Assembly: GCA_035610365.1 (NCBI GenBank)
Contig: CM069432.1
Span: 236,620,104-236,684,103 of the forward strand
DNA from: Aquatica leii
Taxonomy: Eukaryota; Arthropoda; Insecta; Coleoptera; Lampyridae
DNA length: 64,000 nt
Reading direction: 5' to 3'
Shown here: one piece after another, positions 32,525 to 45,549 of the stretch
Numbering within the stretch: the first letter of the stretch is position 1
How the letters are laid out: every line of letters begins with the position of its first letter
Made by a program: the position numbers and the translations under genes
The notes under the pieces: model-generated
What the model was told of the DNA's origin: nothing
The model's input: only the letters and a program-made list of their open reading frames with translations
Databases searched by the model: none

Positions 32525-35040
32525 TGAAAAAATCATTTAAAAATCTTAAAATTCAGATAAATTTCCAAAAGCGATGTTTAAGTTAATGTCAAATTTGACA
32601 GATTTAGTAATAAATGTAGTACCAACATTATGTTTCCGGTGTTTTTTTAAATTTTTTTAAAAAAGAATATACATAATTTTATAAAGGGCAACACAAAAAA
32701 TAATGTACGTTAATCTTCTCGAAAGTTTCATAGCATACTTCACTCAATGCAACGCTCGGCCGTGTTGTTACGTAAATTACTATTTTTACAACTAACTTTC
32801 AAATAGTTTCAAAGTTAACACAAGAGACAAGGCTTTGTGAAATATTTGTAAATGAAAATAACTACTGTCTTGGTGCAACTTGTAACTGTGTATGTCAAAA
32901 AAAACATGGATCTCGTAGAAAAGATTTTCTGTAAGTTCTTGTTTTATTGTGCTTCGTGCAAAGCGATAGTTTCGTAAAGATTTCATGGCCTACTAAAGCA
33001 ACTTTCCACTTACACTAATTGTGTAAACTTGATTACTATTTAAAACAGTAAAAAAAATTTTTTTTTAGAACTTGATTTCAACAAAATTACCTAATCTGTC
33101 TACTTTTTTTTCTTAAAAATTTTAGTTTGTTTACATTCACATGCGAATTTAAAATGTAAAAATCGAATAAGTAATTTATGTCAGTTTTCTGCAAAATTTG
33201 AAATTGAATATTATACTTAAAAATTTTTCTGTTTAAATTTTTAGCTTTAAAAAACACCATTATTTAAATTAAAAAAATGTAAACCTATTATAAACAGTGA
33301 AATGAGCCAATATCAATTTTTAAATTTAATTACTGTAGGTATACAAGTTTGTTTTTATCAATTATTTCGAAATAATTTTTTTATTCTAAAAATACTTAAA
33401 GACATTGATAAACCTAACACATGAAAATTATTGAAGAAGAAGGTGTTAGTTTAAAGCGTTTTAATTGTTAAACTGGCATGTGACAAATGTTTGTTTATTT
33501 TGATAAGAAGCAGTGTTCAGAATAAGCTTAGGTTTTTGAATATCTTTGATAGATTTCCTAATTCTACTTCTAAGCATAATTTTAACCCTTTTTTAAATTG
33601 ATATTTGTGTTTAGTACGTTTCTTAAGACAATGCCTTAAACTAACACCCTAATTTACTTGTTAATTAAAACTTATGCTGATGTAATAAAGCGTAAGAATG
33701 CATTTTGTGATACATTTACAATTTAAAATTGAATACTTGAATATTAATTGTTCTTAGTTGAATACATAAGTATTTTAGAAGTAATTTAGAATTCTGTACT
33801 GTGATATTTGCAATAAGGAAAAATCATTTTTGTTACTAAATTAAAATACTGCATTCAGTTAATTAACAAGAAGTTCTCAACGAAGACCTCAGTATTGTTT
33901 CATTAACGCTTGTTTTAAAATGTTCTTAGATAAACAATCATAATTATTGGAATACAAAATTTCATTTTAGTTACTTGTAATAGAGTGTACATAAAAGTGA
34001 AGGCATTGTTGGTTAAATAGTTAATTTTATAATTATGTACAAGTAAATTGTTATCTAAATTTATGAATGAGATGAGCAAACGTATTTAATTTTATCAAAC
34101 AATTACGAAAAATCATTTTAATTTAGACCAATTATTTTGTTTATTGTTAGAAGCCCTTTCCAAGTTAAGCTTTGGTTTTCTAAAATTTAAATTAAGTTAG
34201 TGGTTTCACACTTTTGTCATTAGAATTTAACAAAGTTATTCTGCTGTCACTTAAATTTTAAACAATATTAAAGTAAAACCACAAAAAAAGATAAGATGAC
34301 AAAATAGTTCTCTAAAGTTCTTAAGTTTTAGTTTTGTTGTCTTGGATTCCTACAATAACTAGTAACGGAAAAAAGCTTTTTAAAAATATGTAGCTTCTGC
34401 TTAAGCATCTTGTTCTTCAGGCATTACATTCCTTGTATAATAATTTTATTTTAAGCTTTGTTCTTACGTATTACACAATTTAAATTTGTTTTGACGTTGC
34501 TATTATTATGTTATGATGACTTACCAATTAACATAAGTACAATAAATTTAAACTGTTTTTTTACCCAAAAAGAAAGTAATAATTTTATGCAAAATTAATT
34601 ATTTACAAATTATTACAAATACACAAAAATTAACGATTCGTTTTCTATTTAAATGTAGTTTTAAAGTAACTGTTGGCACTCATTAATTAAACACTTTTAA
34701 TTATTAATTACAAACAACATAAAAGTAAACATGATAAACTTGCAACAATCCTAAAGAGAATTGTATAGCACAGATGGCGACATCAACTACTCGCCCCAAA
34801 CGCCGTAGAGTTGGCATCACATTTTTCTTGATAATGATTAATTGATTTGAGCCAATATTGTTATTCTATTTCGTACGTCGTTGCAATTCACTGATGTATT
34901 CACGATGCCACCTGGTCTAAAAGTGCTGAATAATTTGTTGCAGCTTTTTGAATTAATTTAAAGTTGTTGTAATAATGAAGTGATCATCTTTGTCATAATA
35001 TGCGATCCATCAGCAAGAACAAGGGGCATTTTTAAAAATC
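32525..35040. other. Very AT-rich stretch, no gene
   Basis: Long A/T runs. The only open frame of note (32986-32792, minus) has no recognised domain. Nothing supports a gene or a bounded repeat. Confidence 0.5.
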
Positions 35041-35289
35041 GAGTTTTGTAAGTAACCATCTCAGGTAGAGGGTAGACACTCTTTGTAAATCCGACGGAGA
35101 AAGGCCTACTTCAAGGAAGTGACCTTGCTTACGCGAACCGTGTTTCCTCCCTCACCTCCTAATCACCGAGGGATTCTACACGTCCAAAAAATTCGATTGA
35201 AATAAAATTAAAAACAAAAGCAACTCAAAGACCAAAAAAAAGTATCCTACTTAAAACGTACAATGCACGCACGATGAGGTGTGAATAGT

Positions 35290-36524
35290 GTAAGGATATG
35301 CCTTTACGAGCACATCAACGCACGATAATGCTCAACAATTCTTCGAAGATCTCGCAACAGCTATAAACCAAGAAAAGACTAAGCAAAAAATTATTATGGG
35401 AAACCCAAAAAACATTGGTAAACATGGATTAGAAGATCGAAACCCAAGGGGGCAAATGATACTTGAATTTCTATGTAGAAAAAACCTATGCTGTATGACT
35501 TGGAAAAGCCCTGACGGCAAAGCAAAGAACGAGATCGAGTACATCGTATCCGCTGTAAGAATCATGTGTGAAGATGTCACGATTATAAATCTATTTAATA
35601 CGGGTAGTGGCCACAGACTCGTTAGAACCAAAATTGTCATAAACACATACCTGAAAAAAAAACAAACCAAAAAGAAAAACACACCATTAATAACAGATTT
35701 ATGAAAAAAGAAAGACAATACAACTATGTAATAAAACAGAAACTAGAGCCCATATAAAAACTATACAAACTGAAGCTAAACGAACTTACAGACAAAATAA
35801 CAAACAACCACCCAAGAAAAACGAAAAGATTAGCGGTCAAACCTCCAAACATAACATAACATAAAAAAAAAGGAAGACAGACAGAGATTAGCCTAAATAT
35901 GAAGAATTAAATAAGAAAGTGAAAAAAAATCGGAAAAGACGTAAGAATGTATTACACTCGCATGATTATAAAACTAACAGAAAATAACATGAATCTGAAA
36001 GTGTTAAGATTCAGAAGAAGTAAAGGAAAGCTAGATAGAAATGATATTGCAAACACTATACAAAAATTTTATCAAAATTTGTATAAGCAACATGTGTAAA
36101 TGACAAAGGAGCTAAAAGAGACTCAGCAAAGTAGAGAAGAAATTAAGAATACTAGGTCCGAGGAAATACCTGAGATAGATATGACAGAGCTAAGAATAGC
36201 ACTAAAACAAATCAAGACATGCAAAACCCTAAGAGAAGAAAATATTACTACCGAAATGCTCAAAACAGAAGGAAGAACTTTAGAAAAAGTAATACTGAAA
36301 CTGATGAATCAAAGCGTTACCAAAGGGAGCATACCCGAACCATGGCAAAACGCGAAAGTAGTCCTGATTTACAAAAAGGGCGACGGCAGAAATCTAGAAA
36401 ATTACCGAACTATCAGCTTGCTGTCGGTATACTATAAACTACTCACCAAGATACTGACCAATCGACTCACAGCTAAACTCGACTTCTATCAACCAATTGA
36501 ACAAATGGGCGTTAGAAAAGGCTA
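35290..36524 (+). pseudogene. RTE-like LINE: endonuclease end and RT start
   Basis: 35396-35704 reads GNPKNIGKHGLEDRNPRGQM, WKSPDGKAKNEIEYIVSA and TGSGHRLVRTKI, the C-terminal part of an APE-type endonuclease (the usual SDH motif is changed to SGH). 36100-36524 reads GSIPEPWQNAKVVLIYKKGD, ENYRTISLLSVYYKLLTKIL and EQMGVRKG, the first RT motifs. Frameshifts lie between the two. The N-terminal endonuclease part is missing. The RT stops at 36524, where a foreign insertion begins, and resumes at 38018. Confidence 0.85.
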
Positions 36525-38017
36525 TTACCAACCCCTACCAGCTGCAGTAGGGTAGTAATAATAAATGCAGAATTCCAATTAGAATTAATTGTAAAGAAAT
36601 ATTGCCCTAGCTCAGGAGAGGGGAAGTAGGTAATAAATAATAATGCAGCCGAATTTGGAGGTAGCTTATATAATCTAAAAATAAATCTCACATAAACTTA
36701 AAAGGTTGAGAAAATACCCAAAGATATAGGCGCCAGGTAGTTTGTTTTGAATTAAATCATGTAATTCTGGCAAAATTACCAAAGCCAATCAAAGATACCA
36801 ATACACACAGTAAATATACTTAACTACTTAATGATACAAGAGATATAAGAATAATATATATACATAAAAAAATTAGACATAAGTTAATATGGACTCTAAA
36901 TACATAAGAGTCAAGAACACAACTTAAAGAAAGGTAGTAATTTCTACCGTTAGGGAGTAATTTCCCTCGGTGCAATCATCGTAGAAACAAATTTTCAGTA
37001 ATTACTCGTAGAGTAATCAAAACAAACTAAATAAGATTAAGTACGATTAAGTAAACGTGCACTCAATCAAAAGGTCTAAGCAAACTTGGCTTAGTCAAAA
37101 TCGCATGACCAAAAATGAATTTTTAAAGCAAATAACGCTACATAAAATGTAAAAAAGTAGGATACTACCTTACTCGAGCCACATGTAACAATGGTTTACA
37201 TATACCGGTAGATCGATCGACTTGTCCAGAGCTCTGCCCAAGTCCTAGTCCTTTTTAGTCATCAGAAGGAAATTAGGTAAAACACAAAAGTAAAACAGTA
37301 CCACACTTCACACTTAATGTAGGTTAAAACATAACCAAAATTACAACAATACATTAGTTTACTTATACAATCTGATAATTGACGTTACGTTTACTTAACT
37401 TGAAAAAAAATTAGCATCGTAAATTTCCATGGGCTGCCTCCAAAGAAATCCTGTAGATAACGATCATACGCCGTAATTATTCCAAATCAAACAGCAGAAA
37501 ATTAGACAAATTGTCTCAATCAGAAATCGTAATTACAATCACAATGGTTGTATTACATCACATAACGGCACTCATCGGCCCTTTAGCACCGAAGAAAGAA
37601 AGATGTACGAAGTCCTTGACTTTCACCCGCCATCTTTTACCCTTTTTTATTCTTTGGAATCGGTTACATTTAGGAAGAAAGCAGCCAAGAGAAATAAAGA
37701 AAACAAAAACCCTCTGTAATTATTTGTCTAAGTTAGCAACAATAAAATTTGGATTAGAAAACTTACCAAGCTAATAGTTAACCATTTAAATCTAGCTTTT
37801 ATCGCAGGAGTAAAACTACGTGTGTATAGTAACAAAGTGAAGATTTGACAAAGAACCCGCCAATTGCGAGTAAAACATTTGCTAACCTTTAGACTTAGTC
37901 CAAACCCGCATCTCACTGTAGAGGCACATTTTATATTTACGTTGCAGAACATTAGTTAATAAATTATTAACTGGTGCGTTCATTTGAGAACGTTACTAAT
38001 TAAAAAGAAAACGTAAC
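36525..38017. mobile_element. Unidentified 1.5-kb insertion in the LINE
   Basis: AAGGCTA occurs at 36518-36524 and 38018-38024. Removing the segment and one copy restores the RT frame across the glycine and tyrosine of RKGY. The insertion starts TTACCAACCCC and ends AACGTAAC. I see no transposase, no clear TIR beyond a few bases and no known LTR. Confidence 0.72.
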
Positions 38018-38600
38018 AAGGCTACAGCGCAATCGACCACATACAAGTAGTTCGAACACTTATCAAAAGATGTACTGAATACAACATCTCATTCTACATC
38101 GCATTTATTGACTACCATAAGGCTTTCGATTCTGTTGAAACCTGGACAATACTAGAAAGAATGGCAAGAGCGCGGATCGATTCACGATATATTAGGCACA
38201 TCAAGTATATATATGAAAAAACAACAATGAAAATAACAAATGACGAAGATAAAACATCAGTAGAGAGAGGAGTGCAACAAGGGGACACAATCTTCACCCT
38301 GGCTTTTGAAGACATATTCAAGATACTATCTCGGCAAAATAAAAGTGGTAACATAGATGAAATAAGATTAATCAATTTAAAATTCGCGGACGATATAGTA
38401 TTAGTAAGTAACAGTGCAAAAGAATTAAAGGACATGATGCATGTGTTAGACGAGACTGGGCATGAATTAGATGAGAATGGGATTAAAAATGAATATTAAA
38501 AAGACTAAAACTATGAGCTTAGAAAATATTAGTATTATTTTGAGAAATCATGCTATAGAAAATGTCCAAGAATATAACGATTTAGGAGATGATATTAAAA
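38018..38600 (+). pseudogene. RTE-like LINE: RT core after the insertion
   Basis: Reads GYSAIDHIQVVRTL, YIAFIDYHKAFDSVE (first catalytic aspartate region), VERGVQQGDTIFTLAFEDIF and LKFADDIVLVSNSAKEL (catalytic FADD). The frame is open from 38161 to 38499 and then decays, ending at the junction with the hAT remnant near 38600. Confidence 0.85.
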
Positions 38601-38609
38601 GAATTGCTG

Positions 38610-39967
38610 ATATCCCTTTTTAAACTGAACCTTAAGTTTTTCGTTTCTACTTAGATCAGTCAGTTTCTCTTGTATTATGACATTCGTTTCTTCTATGTCA
38701 CCATATGGGTTAATTATCCACGGTGGTATTACCATAGTCAAAACATTCTCAAACCTAGTTTCAAAATCTGAATAGAGGGCATTTAAATGTTGAACGTAGG
38801 TTGAAATGTCGTTTTCCTGGCAGTTTGTCTGTGACAAATTGGGGAACTGGGAAAATTCACCCCGTCCAATATTTTGCTTCATTAGTTTCACTCTGGCAAG
38901 AAGAGCTGATAAGATGGACTTTGTTTTAATCTAATTTAGTCTGTCGCCTTGTAACTGCAAATTAACCATATTAAATTTTGTAAACAAATCTGTTAAATAG
39001 GCGATGTCTGTTTTCCACTTCATTAAATTGTCGTTTAAAATTTAATCTTTAATATCCAGAAATTCTAAAATAGTCTCAAAAAGTGCAAAAAATCTTGTCA
39101 AACATAAGCCTTTCGACAGCCAGTGTACTTCAGGGTGAAGGAGTATTTGATGAAAGTGCTCGTCATTTTCTTCCACAACTGCGCAAATAACCGTGTATTC
39201 AACGCGTTGCTTCGAATTCGGTTTACTGCATCAATGACTAATTGAAGAGATTCATGCAATCTAATACTCAAATTTTTAGCAACTAAATGTTGTCGATGGA
39301 TGACATTTTGTTTTAAATAGCTTATAAATCCACGATAACGTCCAACCATTATTGATTCACCTTTAGTGTCGGTTGTCAAAGTTCTTGCGAAGAGCAGTTC
39401 TTCGTAGATTTCTTGATTCATAATAAAACAAACATATGCCAATAATGATGCTGCATTACCAGGTAAAGTTGACTCGTCCAGTTATATAGAAAAATGGGTC
39501 AGAACTCATTTCATCAATACGTCTTTCAACAGTATTGTTGCTTAAGGGAATTCTTTTAATGATATCAGATGCAGGTTTGTGTGAAACAATTTTTAAAACC
39601 TCTTCAACGGCTATCAAAATTAACTTTTCTCCGATAGTATGTGGTTTTCCGGATTATTCTATAAGTAGCGAGATATTGTAAGGCGCCCGCAAACCATCAT
39701 CGTTTCTTTGTGACGTCGAAGCGAACATTCTGTTCAGCGTGGGTCTCTTCTGCAGTTTATCGTTGAGTGTTTGAAAGTATTTCAAATCTTTATCTGATCT
39801 TGCAGCTTAGATGGTTTCATCATCATGGCGTCATTGCTCAAAACTTTGTTGCATAAAAGGCACATAGGCAATTGTTTGTCCGACAGTGATGGAATTAAGC
39901 CAAGTTTCAAATAATCAACACTGTACTGTCTACATTTCTTTTTAGATTCGCACATGGCATCAGTCAT
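38610..39967 (-). pseudogene. ZBED5/SCAND3-like hAT transposase remnant
   Basis: On the minus strand, 39967-39782 gives a BED-type zinc-finger start (CRQYSVDYLKLGLIPSLSD, MCLLCNKVLSNDAM). 39442-39098 gives ELLFARTLTTDTKGES, GRYRGFISYLKQN, VIHRQHLVAKNLSIRLHESL and NALNTRLFAQL. 38891-38595 gives LMKQNIGRGEFSQFPNLSQ and IPPWIINPYGD. The order and spacing match ZBED5-like domesticated and transposing hAT proteins. It is split over several frames with small deletions, so it is a dead copy, not a domesticated gene. Confidence 0.85.
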
Positions 39968-40329
39968 CTGTAGGCAAAATTAATCTATTTAAATAAGACA
40001 CAAAGTCTAGTAGTTGTATATTAAAAAATCAAAGTCAAATTTAAATCGTATGGTGTTAGATTTTATGGCAGGCATAGGCGTACAGCCATTATTTATAAAT
40101 GAATGTGATAGGGGAATGTTATGAATGTTACTTAAGGTTTTGATATCATGGAATTTTAAGGAAATTTGAAAGTAACGTGACAAAAAATGTTAAAATAAAA
40201 TATTATACAACGAATAACAATAACAAATTGTTATGCCATTTATCTTTACCTACATTTGACTGCCATGTGTAAAAATTCACTGGTTTCACTTTACCAATAA
40301 TAAAAAAATTTAGTATAGAGAAGTATGTA

Positions 40330-40816
40330 CAGTGCAATATCCATAATCCAAACTTCCGTAATCCGAACATTCCAGTAATCCGAACTGGCCCACAGTGTAA
40401 CGACCAATGGACAAAAGTACATTTTTTTACTCTTTTTGTGAAGTTATTTGGAAAAGATATATGTATTTATAAAAGAATAATAAATGCCTAGCAAGGTCGT
40501 AAATAAGTAAATATATAGTTTAATTCCAAAAATATTTTTTTTAATATGTTTCTTCTACGTAAACATTTAAATTCTATGAAAAAAACCAAACAAAAGAGAG
40601 TGTGTATTGGAAATTCTTCAGAAAACACGCAGCTGTACAGTTGTGGATTTCTTATATTCTTAATTTATCTTTCAAAGTGGTAACATATTGTATGTTAATA
40701 ATAAAATACATACGTAATATGTATGTACAGTTGTCTTTTTTTAGATTTTTCCGAAAACATTCCATAATCCAAACATCTCCTTGCAGCAATTAGTTTGGAT
40801 TACGGAGATTGCATTG
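40330..40816. mobile_element. pogo/Tigger-like MITE (487 bp)
   Basis: The ends CAGTGCAATATCCATAATCC and CAATGCAATCTCCGTAATCC (right, reverse complement) are flanked by TA at 40328-40329 and 40817-40818. The left end repeats the theme TAATCC.AAC several times. No transposase. Confidence 0.8.
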
Positions 40817-41344
40817 TAATTATAATAACGATTGCTAAAACTTTGAAAAAGAAACTATTGAGGAGTACTCGTGTAATTTTGCATGATTTGAATATTAAAC
40901 TACTAATAACTGAAGTCATGATTGGCGTAATTTATCTATCTTTGCTAACTAAGAGTACAAAACTAAAATTTAATAAAAAATAATGTACTTACTTTTCTCT
41001 GACACACTCAAACAATATAACACGGATTTACTATAATTTGTGTGATAAAGTACCAATTTATATTTTTTTAAATATTTTCTTAGCACTTTTCAAGATTCAG
41101 GAAACGAATAAACGTATTTGTCTCACATTCGTATTTATAGAGTGACTAATTGAACAAGTCAGTGCAAGTTCGCGAAGCTTTGAGATTGCGCGTATGCTTG
41201 TAACAAGATGATACTGGTATATCATTATATCGTGGACCCCCATTTTCATTTCATGGACCCCCAATTTTTTTTGCTGACGTAGACCTCTTGCAGGTTGTCA
41301 TAGACCCCTAGGGGTCGATATAGACCACTTTGGGAATCATTAGT

Positions 41345-42240
41345 TTAAATTTACCCGCAGCTGAAAAAGAACAAATAACACAACAGATGTGATAACACAG
41401 AATATATATTTGTTTTATCACAGAGAGTAGTTAAAGAGGACGAATGAGATACAAAAATATAATTTTATAAATTTTTCCAAACACTAGTACATGGGTGGGA
41501 CAAAATATAATTTACGCCCTATACTGGGCAACACGTCTTACAGCAAAATAATCTAGTCCGTCTAACTTTTACATTCAAAAAAGGAATGACTTTATATTTG
41601 TAAATTCAAAATCACTAAAGCATATAAAAAATGAACTTAAAGACTCAACGCGCACTGCATAAGACTTTGTGACGCACAAAATGATCTAATAATTAATCGT
41701 GGTAAAAACCTAACATGTACGTACAGTAATTCTAACAATCGACATGACCAACGAAGTAGACCGTACCTGTATTACCTAAAACGTAATATGAAATCTAACA
41801 CAAAAACGTACATACGGCGTTATCACAAGTAAATTCCGTTTTTAAATCACACAATCACTGAAGATAGCGAATGCGCAGCGTTTTCTGTCAACTTAAGTCA
41901 TTGGTGGTAAAAGTTGCTTCCAAAAGAAATCAAAATCATAAATGCCTACAACCCCTTGGCGGTGTGAATGGCTTAATTACAGCAACGTAACGTCATGGAA
42001 ATTTACCCAAATATGCCATTTGCTTGTTATCTTCACCGATAAAGGAAACGCGTGAGGGGGGGGGGTATAGAAATCCGCTATAGTCAATTAGGAAAGAATC
42101 AATTTAAACCCCCAATACAAAAAAATTATAACCACATACCCCAAATAAACTTTCGCTTAGATAGACACAAACCTCGATTGCATATTCACGTGGAATTGCG
42201 TGAAATAACTTAATGATGAAAGTCTTGTTGGGCGTAGACA
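41345..42240. repeat. LTR-like dispersed repeat, copy 1 (5' truncated)
   Basis: Starting at ACCCGCAGCTGAAAAAGAAC it matches copy 2 (from about 46875) in the same order: TTTATCACAG, TACTGGGCAACAC, AACCTAACATG.ACGTAC, GCGCAGCGTTTT and GTCATGGAA. It contains a run of ten G near 42056. It diverges at 42240, where Penelope-like sequence begins. Confidence 0.78.
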
Positions 42241-42545
42241 CCGCTAAACGGAGGTCTGTGTTGCACAAACGTTACCGGAAGAAAAATGCAATCGTGCTTG
42301 TGACTGTGACTGTAGCGTTTCCTTTATCCGCTCTCAATACTAAAATGTCCTTATTCTCACGTAACCGCTTAGCTGCTTCTCTCTCATGTCTGTTAATATT
42401 AGAGCGTGGCGGTTTTGCTTTTCTTACAATGCTGCAAACATCTTGTCGAATAGTTTCAGAGATCTTCTTAGGTAGAGTGCGTATTGCAGCTTCTACTCCA
42501 CATACTATATCTTCTATCGGAGTTGTCTTAGGCGTAACGGCGTAG
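42230..42545 (-). pseudogene. Penelope-like element, N-terminal region before the RT
   Basis: The minus strand reads IRTLPKKISETIRQDVCSIV, KAKPPRSNINRHEREAAKRL and NKDILVLRADKGNATVTV. The ADKGN motif is typical of the region before the RT in Penelope-like proteins. The plus-strand frame over the same bases is a shadow. The rest of the RT is absent. Confidence 0.78.
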
Positions 42546-42614
42546 TTACGCTAGTTACGTTAGTTCTTTAACAAGGCTCGTCCTTGTTAAATAAGGGTTT
42601 TAACTACGCCGTTA
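42535..42614. repeat. Nested inverted repeats at a Penelope-like junction
   Basis: TAACGGCGTAGTTA (42535-42548) and its exact reverse complement (42601-42614) enclose a 9-bp hairpin (42568-42576 with 42582-42590, loop of five). Confidence 0.85.
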
Positions 42615-42689
42615 ATTAAGGTCCGTTAATCACGCTAATCGCTATTGGTATAAATATCGTCATTTACATTTTTTCTTTCAGTGACATTT

Positions 42690-42760
42690 ACTACTCTGAA
42701 GATGCAAGCTGCAATGTCTTGCGAAACGTTAGTTTGTTTGGGTTCACAAACGACAATAAG
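42690..42760 (+). ncRNA. Candidate hammerhead ribozyme remnant
   Basis: CTGAAGA at 42696 fits CUGANGA. GCAAG and CTTGC pair as stem II, and GAAAC follows at 42723. The next bases could form a stem (GTTTG with CAAAC near 42755), but the expected UH cleavage position is not found. Hammerhead motifs are known in the terminal repeats of Penelope-like elements, and such sequence is adjacent. Confidence 0.35.
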
Positions 42761-42769
42761 GCAAAGGCC

Positions 42770-45115
42770 AAGTTCTATTTCTTGTTATGACTCTCAAGAA
42801 GAGACTAGAACCAAGCCTAAGTCTGGGTGTTTAACTACGACGCGGTTTAAGCCGAAAGTCGCTTATAATCATAAACATAACAACTGCGAAAGCTTAAGAT
42901 TTTATATTGGCAATAATTAATTTCACATGAACAGAATTATGCAAACTATGCCTAAAAATTGTAGAATGTTCTAATTCAATAGGTACTTATCAAAATTAAG
43001 ACTTTTAATACTGTAAGGAACTCGTAACAACTTAAGGTTTGTGATGTGGTATTCCTTTATTACTAATAATTCGAAATGACTTATAAACAAAGGAGATGTT
43101 TACTAAGTACTAAATATTGGAATTACTTGTAAAAATTTCTGAATATGCAATCAAAGTGTTTTTTACACTGAAAGTCTTGACTTAGTTTACAAACAAAATT
43201 GTAATTTTGAATATCTTCATGTAATTAAAGCGTAATTTAAATAATTATCAAAATAATGAGATGCATTTACCCAATTGTACAGAAACACTAATTTTAGGTT
43301 ATGGTTGATGTACTATTTGGAATAATAAATAAAATTCGAAATCAAATTATAAAATGATTAAAGCAACTGATTGGTTAATAATATTATAGATAGCAATACT
43401 GAACAAAAACTAAGAAAATATTTTTTCATTTTAGTTACATCAAAATCTATTGTACATTTGCTTTGAAATTGTAGTGACATATTCTTGAATTGAATTGTTG
43501 AGGGATGCACAACTCTTAAGTGCAGATCTCTAAAACTAATACGAAATTTTCTCAAGAAACGCAATTCTACCCTATAAAAGGTTTCTATTGGATACTACAT
43601 CTAGGATAAATAAATAGTACGAAATTTGATTTTTGCGAATACAGACGGCTGGAAAAATATTCAAGAAACGTACGTACGTACTAGTTACATTTAAGACGAA
43701 GTAAAATTAATTCAATTACATTTTAAATATGTAAAATACTTTTAAATAAGATTTTATTGAAGGAAAATTTTAAGAAAATTGAGAGAATTTTTGTGATTAT
43801 ACTGGAAATACTCTGATCTCTAGGCTTTCGCGATAATCCTATTTCAGAAGGTAACATCTAGAACGGTAAAACGAAATGTACGTGGCACGTAACAAAACAG
43901 ACGAAGAAAGCAGAAACGCGGTTTAGAAACTGAAAGACAGAGATAAAGTTAGTTACGTGTTTTTAACTATAGTTACCTGTTGACTGCGATGCCGTGCGAC
44001 CTTATTTCCGCCACTTACAATCGGAAGTGAAAAGTGCATTTAGTACATTTTGCATTTGAAAAGTTTTACATTAGTTCAATGTATTTACAATTTTTTTCGT
44101 TTAACAGCTGCACAAATGTAGTTAAATCATAAACTAATTGCAATACCATTCACTAGACTTTTACGTAATTTGTGTGTGCATCTGATTTAGTTCGATTTAT
44201 GTTGAAAAGTTGAAAAAATACTTTTTAGTATGTAGTACATGTTAACAACGATGCAAATGTTCCGTACGTACTGGTTTTACTAAGTGTTGTATTATTTCTT
44301 AAAAGTTTAACGTTTTGAAAAGCTTTCATCACTACTACTAAGGTGGTTTTTCTTAGACGCTTTCTGATAGTTTTTTTGGAGCTACTGTCGTAGATTAAAC
44401 GTATTTTCATTAACAATTACAGGTTTTTGTGAATTTTGTTATTCTTTATAATGTCACAGTATAATTAAATTTTGTTATCCTGGTCGTATACATATAAAAG
44501 TTTACTGCATTTAGGTAATACAAAATACTATCGAAGTTTCAGCAGAAAAAAAACACATTAAATTTTTAGTTTTTCTGTAACTTCTTATATATTTGAAAGT
44601 TAACTTTTTAAAAAAGAGTTTTAGATAGATGGACAAGTAGAGTAAATTTAATTCGTAATTTTTACACGATAAAAACAATTAGCTAATCATAAAACAAAAA
44701 ACTTAAAGATGCTTATTATAGTACAAAGCTTTTAAAACTTTGTAATAAAAATACTAAGTCTAAAGATTGATGATTGTTATAATTTGTCGTATAATTTTTA
44801 GACTTTTGTAACCGGCGTTTAAATGTTTGCCCTTATTTTATGACAAATTCTTGTATCTGCAATCGTTTCAATTTGACGTTTGTTTTTGGTCAAGTTTTAA
44901 ATACAGGGTAATTAGTTTGACGTATTTCATATCATCCTTGTCATTTCGAATTTTTAATTAATTTTGTTCTCAATTAATTTATGGTTTTGCGTTGCTTAAA
45001 TATCCCTCTGTGCTGTGTTTGCGCAATTTAGAATTTTCTTTGTGTTAACAAAATCATTAGTTTGAGTACTTCTTAATTCTGTACAAAAAACGTAAACATC
45101 TTAAAAAGCATCCCA
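42770..45115. other. AT-rich stretch, no gene
   Basis: Scattered short frames only. Nothing recognisable by domain, and no bounded repeat seen. Confidence 0.45.
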
Positions 45116-45119
45116 AAAT

Positions 45120-45545
45120 AACAATTATCCAAAAAATTTAATAAACAAAATACTCCATACGAGCAACACTAATAACATGGCATCACCATCAAACTAACTC
45201 TACTTCTAATTTTGAGAATACTAATATCATAAACTTTTCCGGGTTAACTAATTAAATTAATATCGATTTTCAAAAAAACCAACTTAAAAATAACAACGCT
45301 ATTTACTCCAAAACAAAAGATAAAACAAAATTAGAAACATAATGATATAGTATACAGAATCGAGTGCATGGAATGCAATAAATGTGTTATAGAGCAAACT
45401 AAACAAAAACTAGGACTCTGATTAAAATCCATCAATATAATTGCAAAAACAAAAAAGCGGAATCAGGTCTGGCTTTGCATCAAATTAATACTGGCTATAA
45501 TTTCGATTTTAGTGATCCTCATCACACAAATGTCATGATCTCGAT
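45120..45545 (+). pseudogene. Penelope-like GIY-YIG endonuclease fragment
   Basis: YRIECMECNKCVIEQTKQKL corresponds to the GIY-YIG core, here degenerated (YIG to VIE). Then SGLALHQINTGYNFDFSDP matches the end of the domain. Frames change between the two. The open frame 45475-45744 is this end plus a hydrophobic run-on, not a membrane gene. Confidence 0.7.
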
Positions 45546-45549
45546 TTTT

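Larger units (their letters stand above)
38605..41341 (-). mobile_element. ZBED5-like hAT element, decayed and 3' truncated
   Basis: The coding remnant lies at 39967-38610. The right end at 41341 reads, on the minus strand, TGATTCCCAAAGTGGTC followed by CCCCTAGGGG, as in hAT 5' ends. The 3' terminus is lost at the junction with the LINE. The region between coding part and end holds a pogo-like MITE (40330-40816) and AT-rich sequence. Confidence 0.68.

Noticed and set aside
35332..35718. 128-codon minus-strand frame
   Set aside because: Shadow of the LINE endonuclease read on the plus strand.
38610..39967. Domesticated ZBED5-like host gene
   Set aside because: Several frame changes and deletions, and hAT-type terminal sequence nearby at 41341; a dead transposon is the simpler reading.
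42055..42065. Run of ten G as a G-quadruplex or regulatory site
   Set aside because: Not conserved in the second copy of the same repeat at the corresponding place; likely a local slip.
42213..42545. 110-codon plus-strand frame
   Set aside because: Shadow of the Penelope-like coding piece on the minus strand, which contains the ADKGN motif.
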